Shown here in pieces: positions 32,476 through 42,750 of a DNA stretch of 64,000 nt (position 1 is its first letter; the number at the start of each line of letters is the position of its first letter). The translations under genes were made by a program, and so were the position numbers. Under the pieces are notes generated by a model. That model worked only from the letters and a program-made list of their open reading frames with translations. It had not been told where the DNA came from and did no database searches. Source of the stretch: Laguncularia racemosa (taxonomy: Eukaryota > Streptophyta > Magnoliopsida > Myrtales > Combretaceae). The stretch covers positions 1,840,232 to 1,904,231 of the forward strand of contig JBBMOL010000139.1 in assembly GCA_037954665.1 (NCBI GenBank), written 5' to 3'.

Positions 32476-33457
32476 TGATACGAACCACGCCAACCTGCGA
32501 CGAAACCCAATACTAATACGTTCGGAAATTCGTTACCTATGATGCTAAACACCTAAAGTGGAAACCGCGACCCGTTGTCTATAAGCGAGACAAGAACCTT
32601 GGTATAATGTGTAGACACCACAATCGGGATGAAAGACCGATTGATAAGTCGGGTTGAACGCCACAGAAATAAAATCTGATAAGTTCTAGTTAATTATTGA
32701 AGAACCAAGAGAGGAGCCTCTCAAAGATGTTTAATGTTCGAAGATGTATATTCTAAGTTGTTCTAAACCCTAGGAGCTTTTATACTAGGGTTACAATTCG
32801 TGAAAAACAAGTCCAAAACGACGTAACTTAGATAAGTTGCGTAAAAACACGAAAACAGAACAAGCTGGCCGGCAGGGGATACACGACCGTGTACACGACC
32901 GTGTACTTTGGCCGTATACTTTTTTGTGCACATTCCGGTCACATACACGACCGTGTACTTCTGGTCGTGTATCTTTCTGTAGATTTTCTTGTCTCCATAC
33001 ACGGCCGTGCCTTTTAGCCGTGTACACGACCGTGTACTTTGGCCGTGTACTTTTCTATGCACATTCCAGTCACATACACGACCATGTACTTCTGGTCGTG
33101 TATCTTTCTATGGATTTGCTTGTCTCCATACACGGCCGTGCCTTTTAGCCGTGTATCTAGCCGTGTATGATTCTGTACAATCTTGGAATTCCTACACGGC
33201 TGTGCCTTGAACATATACGCCCTCTTCAACTCGTGTCCGGTGTGACTTGTATAAAAGCAAGGGTCTTCCCATGGTTGTTCCAATCCGTTCCAACTTCATG
33301 ATTGCTCCAATCCTTTCCGGCTTCATGGATAACCTTTATCAACCCGTTAAGTGCTTCCTTGAATCGTTTCGCTTGATTTCTTGTGATCGATCCAGGCGGC
33401 ACTTCAAGAGGAGCCACATTTCTTCTTCCGGCTTGGCTCTCATCATGGATCTCATCA
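32476..33457 (-). repeat. Element C 5' LTR
   Basis: 982 bp from TGATACGAACC to GATCTCATCA on the + strand. The palindrome array (about 32880-33220) is enlarged by a 131-bp duplication. TATAAAAG (reverse) is at 32777-32784. Confidence 0.9.
32893..33154 (-). repeat. 131-bp tandem duplication in the element C 5' LTR array
   Basis: The block starting ACACGACCGTGTACTTTGG at 32893 repeats at 33024 with a few differences. The 3' LTR has one copy. Since LTRs are identical at insertion, the duplication (or loss of a copy) came after integration. Confidence 0.8.
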
Positions 33458-33462
33458 AGGGA

Positions 33463-33706
33463 GATTTACGGAATTGGATCCTATTGTTCTTGTGTGTAAT
33501 TCAAGTGGAATTCTTGTGATTGTTGTTTTATTGGAGAAGATTATCATTTTTGGATTGTTAATTGCAATTTTGAGCCTTTGGATTTCATTAAATCTCCATT
33601 AGGGTTCATGCAATTCAAGATCCTATTGAACTGGTTTTTATTTGTGAGTTGGAGTTTGTTTATTTGATTCATTTGATTGTGCTTAGACTTAGTTTTGAGC
33701 ACATCA
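33463..33706 (+). repeat. Element B 5' LTR, second part
   Basis: Resumes after element C (second AGGGA at 33458-33462) and ends at GAGCACATCA. Confidence 0.9.
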
Positions 33707-33711
33707 TCTTT

Positions 33712-33723
33712 TGGTATCAAAGC
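33712..33723 (+). promoter_or_regulatory. Element B primer-binding site (tRNA-Met, one mismatch)
   Basis: TGGTATCAAAGC after the LTR end; G-to-A at position 9 of the canonical site. Confidence 0.8.
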
Positions 33724-35266
33724 ACAAGTTAAGATAAGGGATTGAGTGTTGGTTGAATTCTTGATCATCACGCTCAATTAGGGTTCTTCATATTGTGATC
33801 CGAAATTGTGTATTGTGAATTGAGTTGTGAAATTGTCTTGATTGAGAGTTGAACTTGCTGCTTGTTGGAGTGAGTTTTGAGGTCTTGTTGAAGCTCCATT
33901 TGATTGATATTTTGGTGTAACAAAAAAAAAAAAAAAGAATAGTAGCACATCTTGTGATTTAAAAGTCATAACTTGAAGTTACCTCAATTGTGAAGGAGTA
34001 GAGGTGTATTTTTGCTTGGAGTGGCTCGAGCATAAAGGGGGCTTAGTTTATAATTTTCATATTTGAAGTGTGTGGAAGGATAAGCATCAATTTGAAATTC
34101 AAATACCTTCTTTAAGTTTGAAAGCAATTCATTGAGTAGCATTGAATAAGTGTTATTTGAATTTGAATTGTTTTTTACCATTTGTGGAGAAGGTTGCATT
34201 TAGTGGTGTGATTTCAATTTTGAATTTTGTTGCTGCCATTGCTTGTGGTTTACGGTGTGAATTGGAGTTGTATAGTGGCAAGGAAGTGTATACTTTGAAG
34301 TATTGTGTGTAAAACTGTGCCTAAAAAAAAAATATTGTGGAGGTTGTTGCACCGTGGTTGTATGTGTATGAATTGTGGTGTAAAAAGGAGTATTGAATTG
34401 TTGGTGTTGTGTTTGTGTGTTGAGTGAGGGAATTGCCATTTGTGAATTTGTGGAAGTTGTGTGGAGTAAGGTGCTGGACATTAAGGCTACAGTGTGAGTG
34501 TGTAGTGCATGAATAGAAAACCGTAAAAGGGAAGAGTGGTGTTTCAATTGTGAAGTGGAATTGTGTAGTGTATGCATTTTCGGAAATTGGAGAAATCACA
34601 ATTGTAATTTTCAGATTTGAATTCAAAATTGAAGTGTAAATTAAGAAGTCAATTTGAAATTTCAAAACACACATTAAGTCATAGTTTAATTGTGTGTCAT
34701 TTGAATTTGAAATAGCTTCTTACCATTTGTGGAATTGTGCACTTATTGAATTCCATTTTTGAATTTGAAAGTTGAGCTACCTTTTTTGTGTTGGAGTTGC
34801 AGTTTGGTATTTGTGTGGAAGTGGGGAAAAGTATACAGTGGCTTGAGGAGGAATTGTACGTAGTGTTGTATTTTTTTTTTTTTGTAAATTTAGTAAAGGG
34901 TGTTAACATTTGGTGTTGATTGTTGTATGTGTTGTCAAGTTACTTGTTGTTGGTGGCATGAACATTGTTGAACCGTGAACAAAGGGGAAGTTGTGTGGTG
35001 GTGAATGGTGTGTTGTGTATGTGTTTAATTGTTGCCAATTGTGTATTTAAGTGGTGGGAAGTTAAGGCAAGAAAAATGAAAGTGAGTAGTAGAATTTGAA
35101 ATTCAAACAAGTCATTAAAGTGTGAAAGTAATTGAACTAGTTACTTAAATACTTGTTGTTCTATCTACTTGAAAGTAGTTGAGTGTACTTCATTTGTGGC
35201 TTGTTTGTGTACTTGAACCTTGAAAGTGTGAAGATAATTATTGCATTGTTGGATTTGAGCACAATC
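33724..35266 (+). other. Element B leader with internal degenerate repeats
   Basis: Non-coding, T/G-rich, 1.5 kb. A segment with 'tcatttgaatttgaa...ttaccatttgtgg' occurs at about 34085-34195 and again at 34655-34740, and a relative is in the element A leader, indicating tandem growth. A runs occur at 33920, 34325 and a T run at 34870. Reverse-strand ORFs here are composition artefacts. Confidence 0.6.
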
Positions 35267-36511
35267 ATGTCTAGTGAAATGTTTCATTATGCTAATGTAT
35301 TACACCAGACATTGACTACATTTACTACTAAGGATGGCGAATAAAGGGAAAACTTGTTCCATACTTCTTGTAGGGTACACAGAAATTTATGTGTCCTTAT
35401 AGTTGATGGTGGTAGTTGTACCAATGTTGTAGCAGCATCGTTAGTGTCGAAACTAAAACTTGCTACTACTCCACATCCTGAATCATATACATTACATTGG
35501 TTGAATGATCAGGATAGTCTTTGTGTGACCCAAAGGGCTAAGGTACCCTTCAGTATAGGGGACAACTACTGTGATGAGCTTGGATGTGGTATTCTTCCTA
35601 TTTGTACATCCCATATATTACTTGGTAGACCATGGTTGTATGACATGATGGTATTAAATAATGGGTATAGAAATACTTATATGTTCAAAAAGGATGGTAA
35701 ACGTATAGTATTGAACCCTATGTCGCCATTAAAGGTCCAAAATATGTAAAGACAAATAAAACAACCATCACAGATTCTTATGGATCATAGCCACATGATC
35801 AAACCTTCAGAGGGCCAAACTGTGCAGACGCAGGTATGCCAACCTTCAAAGGTTCTTGAGGGCTCTAGTGACACGAGCCAACCCTTAGAGCATAAAATTT
35901 ATCAAACACCGATGTGCCAACCTTTAGAGGATCTTGATCATCATAGTCAAACGAGTAGACCACCAGAGAGCCAGACTGTTCAGAGACAGTTATGTGCACC
36001 TTTAGAGGTTTCAGAGGGTAGTGAGCAGTTGGGCCAACCATTAGGGGGCTATGAGGATCAGCACCATACAGATGAGTTAGAAAAAGAGGAAACAAAATCA
36101 ACGGAATGGATTGAAACAGGGGAGACATCAGTAGATAATGAGTCCTTATTTATGTTGTAGATGAGATACATCTTGGAAATGGGGGAGAGAAAATAATCAC
36201 CTACTGTAGTATTTTAGATATTGGGATTCTGTAGAGATACTTCTTTAGATGGATTGCTAGGAGAAAACAAAGTCTCTATTGCATTTGATCTACCAGATTT
36301 GATGACAAATCTTTTTGAGGCCCGAGGAGATGATAGGAATCAAAATCCGACAAGACCTATCATTAGGGCAAGAACTAAAGGATTTCGAATTTTGGCGATG
36401 AGGGCCCATTTTGAGCAAATTGACCCCGAAATTATTTATAAATTAACCTCTTTTCTATTATTCTTGTATTGTGTTTTCCAACAGGCACACTTATCATATT
36501 TTATAGGGTGA
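35267..36511 (+). pseudogene. Element B protease-linker-tail ORF, five in-frame stops
   Basis: A single frame of 415 codons starts at ATG 35267 (MSSEMFHYA) and ends inside the 3' LTR. Protease shows ENLFHTSCRV, LIVDGGSCTN (active site DGGS) and ILLGRPWLYD. The linker (35780-36160) is rich in Gln, Pro and Glu with repeated QPLE/QTVQ wording. The tail reads AFDLPDLMTNLFEARGDDRNQ and continues into the LTR (RPIIRARTKG, AHFEQIDPE, then SFLLFLYCVFQQAH). Stops at 35342, 35747, 36158, 36194 and 36212 interrupt it; the last two are CAA and CAG in element A. Gag, RT, RNase H and the integrase core are absent. I know of no named product with this architecture. Confidence 0.75.
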
Positions 36512-37378
36512 TTGACAAACTCACTCAGACTCAGCTTGTGGGTCATCCATGGACCGACCTGAATCGGCGATGAGCTGGGCCGATGAATCCTATAGAAGAT
36601 CGGCATCTTGAAGACTAAACTCTTTTATATATTTTTCATTTTCATGGACTATTTATGTTGTAATCATTTTGGAACACTTTTATTTTGATTGCAATTTTCA
36701 TTTAGGACCGACCACCCTAAAAGTGGCATAGTTATAATTTTGTGCATTTTCTAACCCTAAAGGGAGCAAGTATAAATACTTGCTTATAGTAGGGTTTGAG
36801 GAGGCCATTTTTCAGATTTGAGCATCACATTTTCGTGAGAGAGCTTAGGGTTTCCCTAGTTCAATTTCCTCTTGTCAATTTCAATTTCCAAGAGTTGAGA
36901 TTGTGGCGAGTGCAACAAATTGAAATTGCGAGTCATATCAATTTCTACTTGTTGTGTTTTCTTTTTCTTCTCTAGTGTGTAATATCTAGGGTTGGATTAG
37001 AACATTTCTTGGTCAGATTTGAATTGGTATCAATTCAAATTAGTGTGTTTATTTTGAGTAATTATCATACTTATGATTCTCTATCAACAATTGCTTATCA
37101 TTTTAAACCGTGAATTGGATATTGTGGGAAGGGAGATTTATGGAATTGGATCCTATTGTTCTTGTGTGTAATTCAAGTGGAATTCTTGTGATTGTTTTTT
37201 TATTGGAGAAGATTATCATTGTTGAATTGTTAATTGCAATTTTGAGCCTTAGGATTTCATTAAATCTCCATTAGGATTCATGCAATTCATGATCCTATTG
37301 AACCGATTTTTATTTGTGAGTTGGAGTTTGTTTATTTGATTCATTTGATTGTGCTTAGACTTGGTTTTGAGGACATCA
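36331..37378 (+). repeat. Element B 3' LTR
   Basis: 1,048 bp, TGATAGGAATC to GAGGACATCA, after the purine tract GAGGCCCGAGGAGA (36317-36330). Same length as the reconstructed 5' LTR. TATA inverted repeat, perfect, at 36766-36783. It preserves the empty site of element C near 37130. Confidence 0.92.
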
Positions 37379-37639
37379 TCTGCTGTTACATGTATATAGT
37401 TGTGAAGGTATGAACTAAAGATTTTTGATGATGTATGATTAGGATTTGAGTCAAGAATGGGGTGATAAGTGCATAATAATGGCCAATTCGAGAGGCTAGA
37501 TTGCGTTTTGCAATAAGTACATTATTCATTTCAATATAAATTAGCAATTTCTATGGGAGAATAATGCATAATGAGGATTAGGATTGTTAAAAATTAGCTT
37601 ATGGTTAGAAAAGTTTTGGGATTTCGAAATTTAGAAAGT

Positions 37640-37970
37640 ATACTTGTAGTGAACATAAAGATACATGGCCTCTCAACAAGACTGTGTTGTGACCATGTTA
37701 AAAAACTAAAGTGGATAGAGAGATATACGACCACTTAACATGACCATGTTGAGATCGTGTTGATGAATAGTGGATAGAGAGATACACGACTTCTCAACAT
37801 GACCATGTTAAGACTTTGTTGATGCATAGTGGACAGAGAGATACATGGCCATGTTGAGACTATGTTGATGAATAGTAGACATAGAGATACATGACCTCTT
37901 AACATGACTATGTTGGAAATGTGTTGATGAACAATGAATAGAGAGATACATGACCTTTCAACATGAAAAA
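37640..37970 (+). repeat. TekH LTR minisatellite of about 60 bp with CAACATGACCATGTTG palindromes
   Basis: About six units, each with GAGATACAxGAC, TCTCAACATGACCATGTTGAG and a TTGATGxATAGTGGA spacer. The palindromic core has the same layout as the CACGGCCGTG arrays of the other LTRs. A similar array is inverted in the TekG 5' LTR (62640-63070). Confidence 0.7.
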
Positions 37971-38489
37971 AAAAAATAGGAGAAAGAAAAATTTATACGG
38001 CCTTTGGTATGGTCACATACGACCTCATGTTCAACTACACAACCTCCAACATGACCATGTTGAGTTGAAACACATCTATTTTTCTTTTGATATAGGAATA
38101 CAATTCTAAAAGAAAATAATTTGAATCATGTATAGGTTTGAGAGACTTGTAAAGTTAGGAAAGTTTAAGACAAACCAAGTTTTGCAACGTCAACTACGTG
38201 TATACCATGTTTATTGCTTGTGTTTGATAAATTAGATTTTTGCATATAGGTTTAATAATATTGTAAATGAACTTGATTGAATGTGCATATAATTGTGAAT
38301 TGCTAGGTCCAAGAAACCGAGTGTGGGTTGGTGTTATTAGGGTGGCACCCTGATGATTGATATGTGATGTTGTCCTTGGTTGAGTCGTGTACTGAAATGA
38401 TCCAAGTCTTATGTGGAATGTTGTGATGTGGAAGGTTGAAGTGTATGGATTCATGGACTTATGGACAATGTGGAGTACCAATTGTCATG

Positions 38490-38521
<32 letters not shown>
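38490..38521. repeat. (TA)n microsatellite
   Basis: A run of TA dinucleotides in the TekH LTR; shorter TA runs follow at 38585-38600 and 38645-38660. Confidence 0.9.
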
Positions 38522-39328
38522 CATGCATGGTTGTAGAAGGTTAATGTGTGAGGACTCATGGATAGGAAAGTGTACCCAAAATCATATATATATTATTATT
38601 ATGTGTAGTAATAGACTCATGGACAAAGAGGTATATCTTTGTCGTATATATATATATGTATATGTTGTTGGTGGATGGATTGTGAAATGATGTTTAGGAA
38701 TGTTTTGTGTGGTGATGTTTATGATGTGATTGTGTATTAGCTAAAGATTGTGAAAGATAAATAAAATTGTGTATGAATATTATGATGCATCTTGCATACG
38801 TTATTGTTTCTAGCATGGCATGCATGTGTTTGTGTGTAGGTATACATTGTACTAGGTGTTAGCTCATCCCTCAGGTAAAATTTTCTCTTTTTTTAGCTGC
38901 AGATGCTATAGGAAAGATTGTAGGGTATGATGAAACCCTAGTAGAAATTAATCGGGCTATGGAGGAGAATTAGAAGTATGTGTATTATGATGAGTAGGAT
39001 CCTGATGGGAAAAAAAAGGAAAATATAGAATAATTTGTAATTGTGATTTAGATTATCATGTTATTTAAATTGTTGAAGGCTTCCATTGTATTTAAATTGA
39101 GAAAATTGAACAGGAATTAAGTTTGGGAACATATACATTTCTTTCGAAAAAATTGTGGTATTGTTAGAATTTAGAAATGTTTCCATTGTAGTAATTTAAG
39201 AGGTTCATTTAATATATTGAATAATTGAAATATAATGTTTGAGAATTGTAGCAATTGAGCCTTTGCATGACTTTTAGTACTCAGGACACATGGTGGACCG
39301 TAGTGTACCTAAGTTTTGGGGCGTTACA

Positions 39329-40087
39329 ACTACCTTGAAATCTTGATAAGTTTTTTTTTTTTCTTTGTAAAATGGATATGCTTATTAAGTGAAACAAATT
39401 CTTCATGCTGAAGATAGCTTTTGATAACTCCAAACATATGGTTCGTAATTAAATATTCCATAATTGAGCTTTTCTTTTTACACACATAAATGCACAATTT
39501 TTTTTTCTTCTTTTTTTCCTATTCAAGCATGCACATAAGCTTTTCTATGTTTTTAATGTGCACAAGATGCGCTTTTCTCTTTTCTTTTTGCTAACGTGTA
39601 CATGCTTTTTTTTTTCTCTTTATGTTGCTACTCCCTTTTCTCATAATTCAATACTTTTTCTTTTTTTTCATAATTTTCTCCTGTAACACTTTTCCATGGC
39701 GAAATTCATTCCATACACTTGTTCTTGATCATTTTTTTCTTCAATATCCAATCAATAGTCAACAATAATGCCTTCATTTGCATTGATGTAAAGGTCATTG
39801 ATTGCAATGGATACCCGTCACTATCATTTTCCTTAATAGTCATTGAACCCGTTACTGGATAGATAAATTTGACTTATGATTAGTGTTTGTGGTCTAAATC
39901 TCCATTAACACTTTTGAGCTACCATTCTTTTAGTTATGTAATAGGTATTATCCAAATGATATTCTTTAATTTCAAGTTGTAGCATAAAGAGAATTCTATA
40001 AAATAAACTTGTCACAACATTGACCTTGTAAATTGTAGCCTTAATTGCAATAAGTTTCCTCATGAGCATGTTGTAATGTAAAATTAT
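39329..40087. other. Unassigned interval between TekH and TekG
   Basis: AT-rich, T-run-rich DNA with no convincing gene, PBS or LTR motif. It starts after the TekH LTR end and stops at the TekG LTR start. It may be original host DNA or an older, unrecognisable repeat. Confidence 0.5.
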
Positions 40088-41406
40088 TGTCATGCCTTAC
40101 AGGGTACTCAATTCGTGATAACCCACTATGACTGCTCAACCTGTACTATGTAATCGTGAAGCATCTCAGATTAATACAATTCAACCTGTATAAAACATAA
40201 TAATTAACAATTCAAATGCCTCTAGCATTCTTTCATTTCAAACAAAACCTATCCCGTATTCAACGGATACATTATATATGTCTCGAAGAGGGCCTTGTCT
40301 GAGTCTCATATACATAGATACCACTAAAACTTCTTGAAATCATATTAAATATTTACAACCCTCTAAATCTCAATGTCTATCAAGTTAAATACAATATTCT
40401 CACTATCTCTTCATCTTGCCCCTGTGCCTTGAGTTTGAGGCGATTATACATATCGTGGTATGATATCCTTCAAGGAAGTTTATATAATTGCGTCCTGTAA
40501 GGAAAAATCTATAGGAGGGTAAGCTAATAGCTTAGTGAGACAGGAGTGCAATCTCTTACTACTATTTACGAACACAATCAATTTCAAATAAGTTTTCAAA
40601 ACATATGCTATGTATGAACAACCATATGAATGCAACATCACACGCGGTCTTCCAATAACCAGCGTGAAGTCTAGGGTTTGTGCCCCCTTTGACCTTGGGT
40701 TAAGGATTCAGATCATACCATCAATGCTCGAGTCTCACTTTTAATTGATTCGCCTTATTTCTTGATTAGATATTTTCTCTTACTACTATGCATTATTAAT
40801 GTTATAAATTTAGCTTAAGAGTTACTCACACATCGAGCATTAACACCCTCAAGGACAGACCGGACTTGGAACCATCAAGGTACAATAATCCCCTAATCAC
40901 TTAGTACGCATTTGGTAGAACAGTAATCCTCTGATTACTTCTGATGCGCCCTATAACAATGATGGCCTTCAATATGCAGTGTCTCGTGCAATGCATGAAA
41001 ATTTTTATTTAAGTTGTAATAATTATTTAATATTTTACGGCGATCACGCAAGAGTCAGACACACACAAGTTTCAATCACATCTAATGTAGACAAAGGGAG
41101 GAATCACTCAATCATAATCACAAAATCACAATCACAATATTAGAAGGATAGTTTCCTAACATTAGGTTTTGTCCAAAGACATTTAGATTTTCATTTATCC
41201 CTTCTCTCTTTATAATATAGACATATAAATCGTATTCACCTCTTTCTCTTTCTCCATTTGGCTCTATTCCATTCCTCAAATCTATATGTATATAGTAAAT
41301 ATATATATATATATGTAAGTTTCATTCCTTATCTTTACTTCGTATCTCCTTCTTTCCTTTCCATTCGTGTCCTATCCTCCATTCGTGACTAAAGATACAT
41401 GTTACC
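40088..41406 (-). repeat. TekG 3' LTR, distal part
   Basis: Begins TGTCATGCC on the + strand and matches 61229-62000 for about 800 bp (for example the ATAACCC-CTACGACTGCTCAA and TCTATAGGAGGGT-AGCTAATAGC segments). Beyond about 40880 the similarity ends. TTACC at 41402-41406 is the element D target site. Confidence 0.75.
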
Positions 41407-42242
41407 TGATGAGAGCTAAGTCGGAAGAAGAAATGTGGATCCTCATGAAGTGCCGCCTGGACCGATCACAAGAAATCGAGTGAAACGATTCGAGGAAGCA
41501 GTTAACGGGTTGATAAAGGTTGTCCATGAAGCCGGAAAGGATTGGAGCAATCATGAAGTTGGAATAGATTGGAACAACCATGGGAAGATCCTTGCTTTTG
41601 TACAAGTCACACAGGACACGGGATGAAGAGGGCGTGTATTTTCAAGGTATGGCCATGTAGGAATCTCAAGATTGCACAGAATCATACACGGCCAGACACA
41701 CGGCTAAAAGGCACGGCCGTGTATGGAGTCAAGCAAATCCATAGAAAGATACACGTCTAGAAGTACACGGCCATGTATCTCTTCAAGGCCGGCTCAAGGC
41801 CGCCGACCTTCATTCCAACGCTGCCGCCTTCATGTTTACATCGCCGACTTTCTTGTTCTGTTTTCGTGTTTTTACGTAACTTATCTAAGTTATGTCGTTT
41901 TGGGCTTTAATGTTACACATTGTAAACCCTAATATAAGCTCCTAGGGTTAGAATACAGATATAGAACATACATCTTAGAACATTAAACATCTTTTGAGAG
42001 GCTTCTCTCTTGGTTCTTCAAGAACTAACTAGAACTTATCGGATTTTATTTCCGTGGCGTTCATCCCGACTTATCAATCGGTCTTTCATCCCGATTGTGG
42101 CGTCTTCACATTATACCAAGGTTCTTGTCTCGCTTATAGACAACGGGTCGCGGTTTCCACTTTAGGTGTTTGGCATCATAGGTAACGAATTTCCGAACGT
42201 ATTGGTATTGGGTTTCGTCACGGGTTGGCGTGGTTCGTATCA
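41407..42242 (+). repeat. Element D 5' LTR
   Basis: 836 bp, TGATGAGAGC to TTCGTATCA. Both palindrome types lie in U3: CACGG/CCGTG (about 41630-41780) and GCCGGC/GCCGCC (about 41785-41850). TATAAG at 41933-41938. The tail frame (PGPITRNRVKRFEEA) is open also in this copy. Confidence 0.92.
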
Positions 42243-42245
42243 GTT

Positions 42246-42257
42246 TGGTATCAGAGC
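42246..42257 (+). promoter_or_regulatory. Element D primer-binding site (tRNA-Met)
   Basis: TGGTATCAGAGC three bases after the LTR. Confidence 0.92.
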
Positions 42258-42750
42258 TTAGGTTTGTCAAAACATCAGTTCGGTTTGAGGAAGGTAATAT
42301 CAAAACCCTAACTCCAATCGTTCATATCCATTGTTAGCATTCAATTTCGTAATATTAATTGTCTTTTGATAGTGTAGTATCTACTAGTCGATTGTTAAAA
42401 AAAAAAAGAGTAAAAATCACGACAAAAAAAAGAAGAGAAAAGAAAAGAAAGACAAGAGAAACGTGATCAAAAGCAAAAATAGAGACAAAACAAATTTCGG
42501 ATAGAAAAAATAGAGGAAAATTTACGAACCCTAGATTTGTTTTTTGAATTCTACGGAAGGGAATTGGTGTAGTTTGGGTTAATTCCAAGAGAATTGAGAA
42601 GAGGAATTGGCGAGTTGATATCATCATTGTTTGTGAGAATACACGAGTGATTGTGTGATATCATCATTTGAGCGAAACACATAAGGGAGTGTATCATGAG
42701 GTTTAATTTTATATATATTTGTGTTAGTACTAATCTTTTCTGCAGGGATA
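42258..42750 (+). other. Element D leader
   Basis: Non-coding leader with an A-rich purine stretch (42390-42520), homologous to C and E leaders. Confidence 0.7.

Larger units (their letters stand above)
28033..33457 (-). mobile_element. Element C: CRM-like element with RT/RNase H deleted, TSD AGGGA
   Basis: A complete 5.4-kb insertion in the element B 5' LTR, reverse strand. LTRs are 28033-28871 (3') and 32476-33457 (5'), flanks AGGGA (28028-28032, 33458-33462). The empty site survives in the B 3' LTR near 37130. One reading frame spans Gag, protease, RT fingers, integrase and the LTR tail. The RT-to-integrase junction is the same as in element D. Confidence 0.93.
27229..37378 (+). mobile_element. 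Element B: CRM-derived non-autonomous LTR element (contains C), near-perfect TSD
   Basis: LTRs are 1,048 bp each once C is removed: 27229-28032 plus 33463-33706, and 36331-37378. Flanks are TCTAC (27224-27228) and TCTGC (37379-37383), one change apart. The interior has a tRNA-Met PBS, a long leader, a protease-only ORF, a repeat-rich linker and a tail reading into the 3' LTR, as in element A. Element B itself is about 4.7 kb. Confidence 0.9.
14827..39328 (+). mobile_element. TekH: Tekay/Del-like element remnant hosting A, E and B
   Basis: Integrase pieces read in order at 14827-15369, 19803-20438 and 26963-27228, then a tail and 3' LTR at 37384-39328. The pieces join across the TSDs of A (TACTG), E (CAGTG) and B (TCTAC/TCTGC), so one old element received three insertions. 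Protein wording (SLRIQPVLIDKMKATQ, VDRFTKSAHFIPIGT, YMGPFEVLEKIGPV) is typical of Tekay/Del chromoviruses. Everything upstream of the RNase H-integrase boundary is missing from the window. Confidence 0.8.
37463..39328 (+). repeat. TekH 3' LTR (proposed)
   Basis: After the TekH tail, CAAGAATGGGG resembles a polypurine tract and is followed by TGATAAGTGC. The proposed end TTTTGGGGCGTTACA at 39328 is the usual terminus of Tekay/Del LTRs and is not followed by a PBS, as expected for a 3' LTR. It has GTTAGCTCATCCCTC, a motif I associate with these LTRs. No second copy is in the window, so the boundaries are inferred. Confidence 0.5.

Noticed and set aside
32880..33220. Regular palindromic repeats considered as a CRISPR array
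   Set aside because: No constant spacer length, repeats are imperfect, and the block is inside an LTR of a eukaryotic element.
39905..40093. Small reverse ORF in the interval between TekH and TekG considered as a host gene
   Set aside because: 62 codons, no recognisable motif, overlaps the TekG LTR start; indistinguishable from chance.
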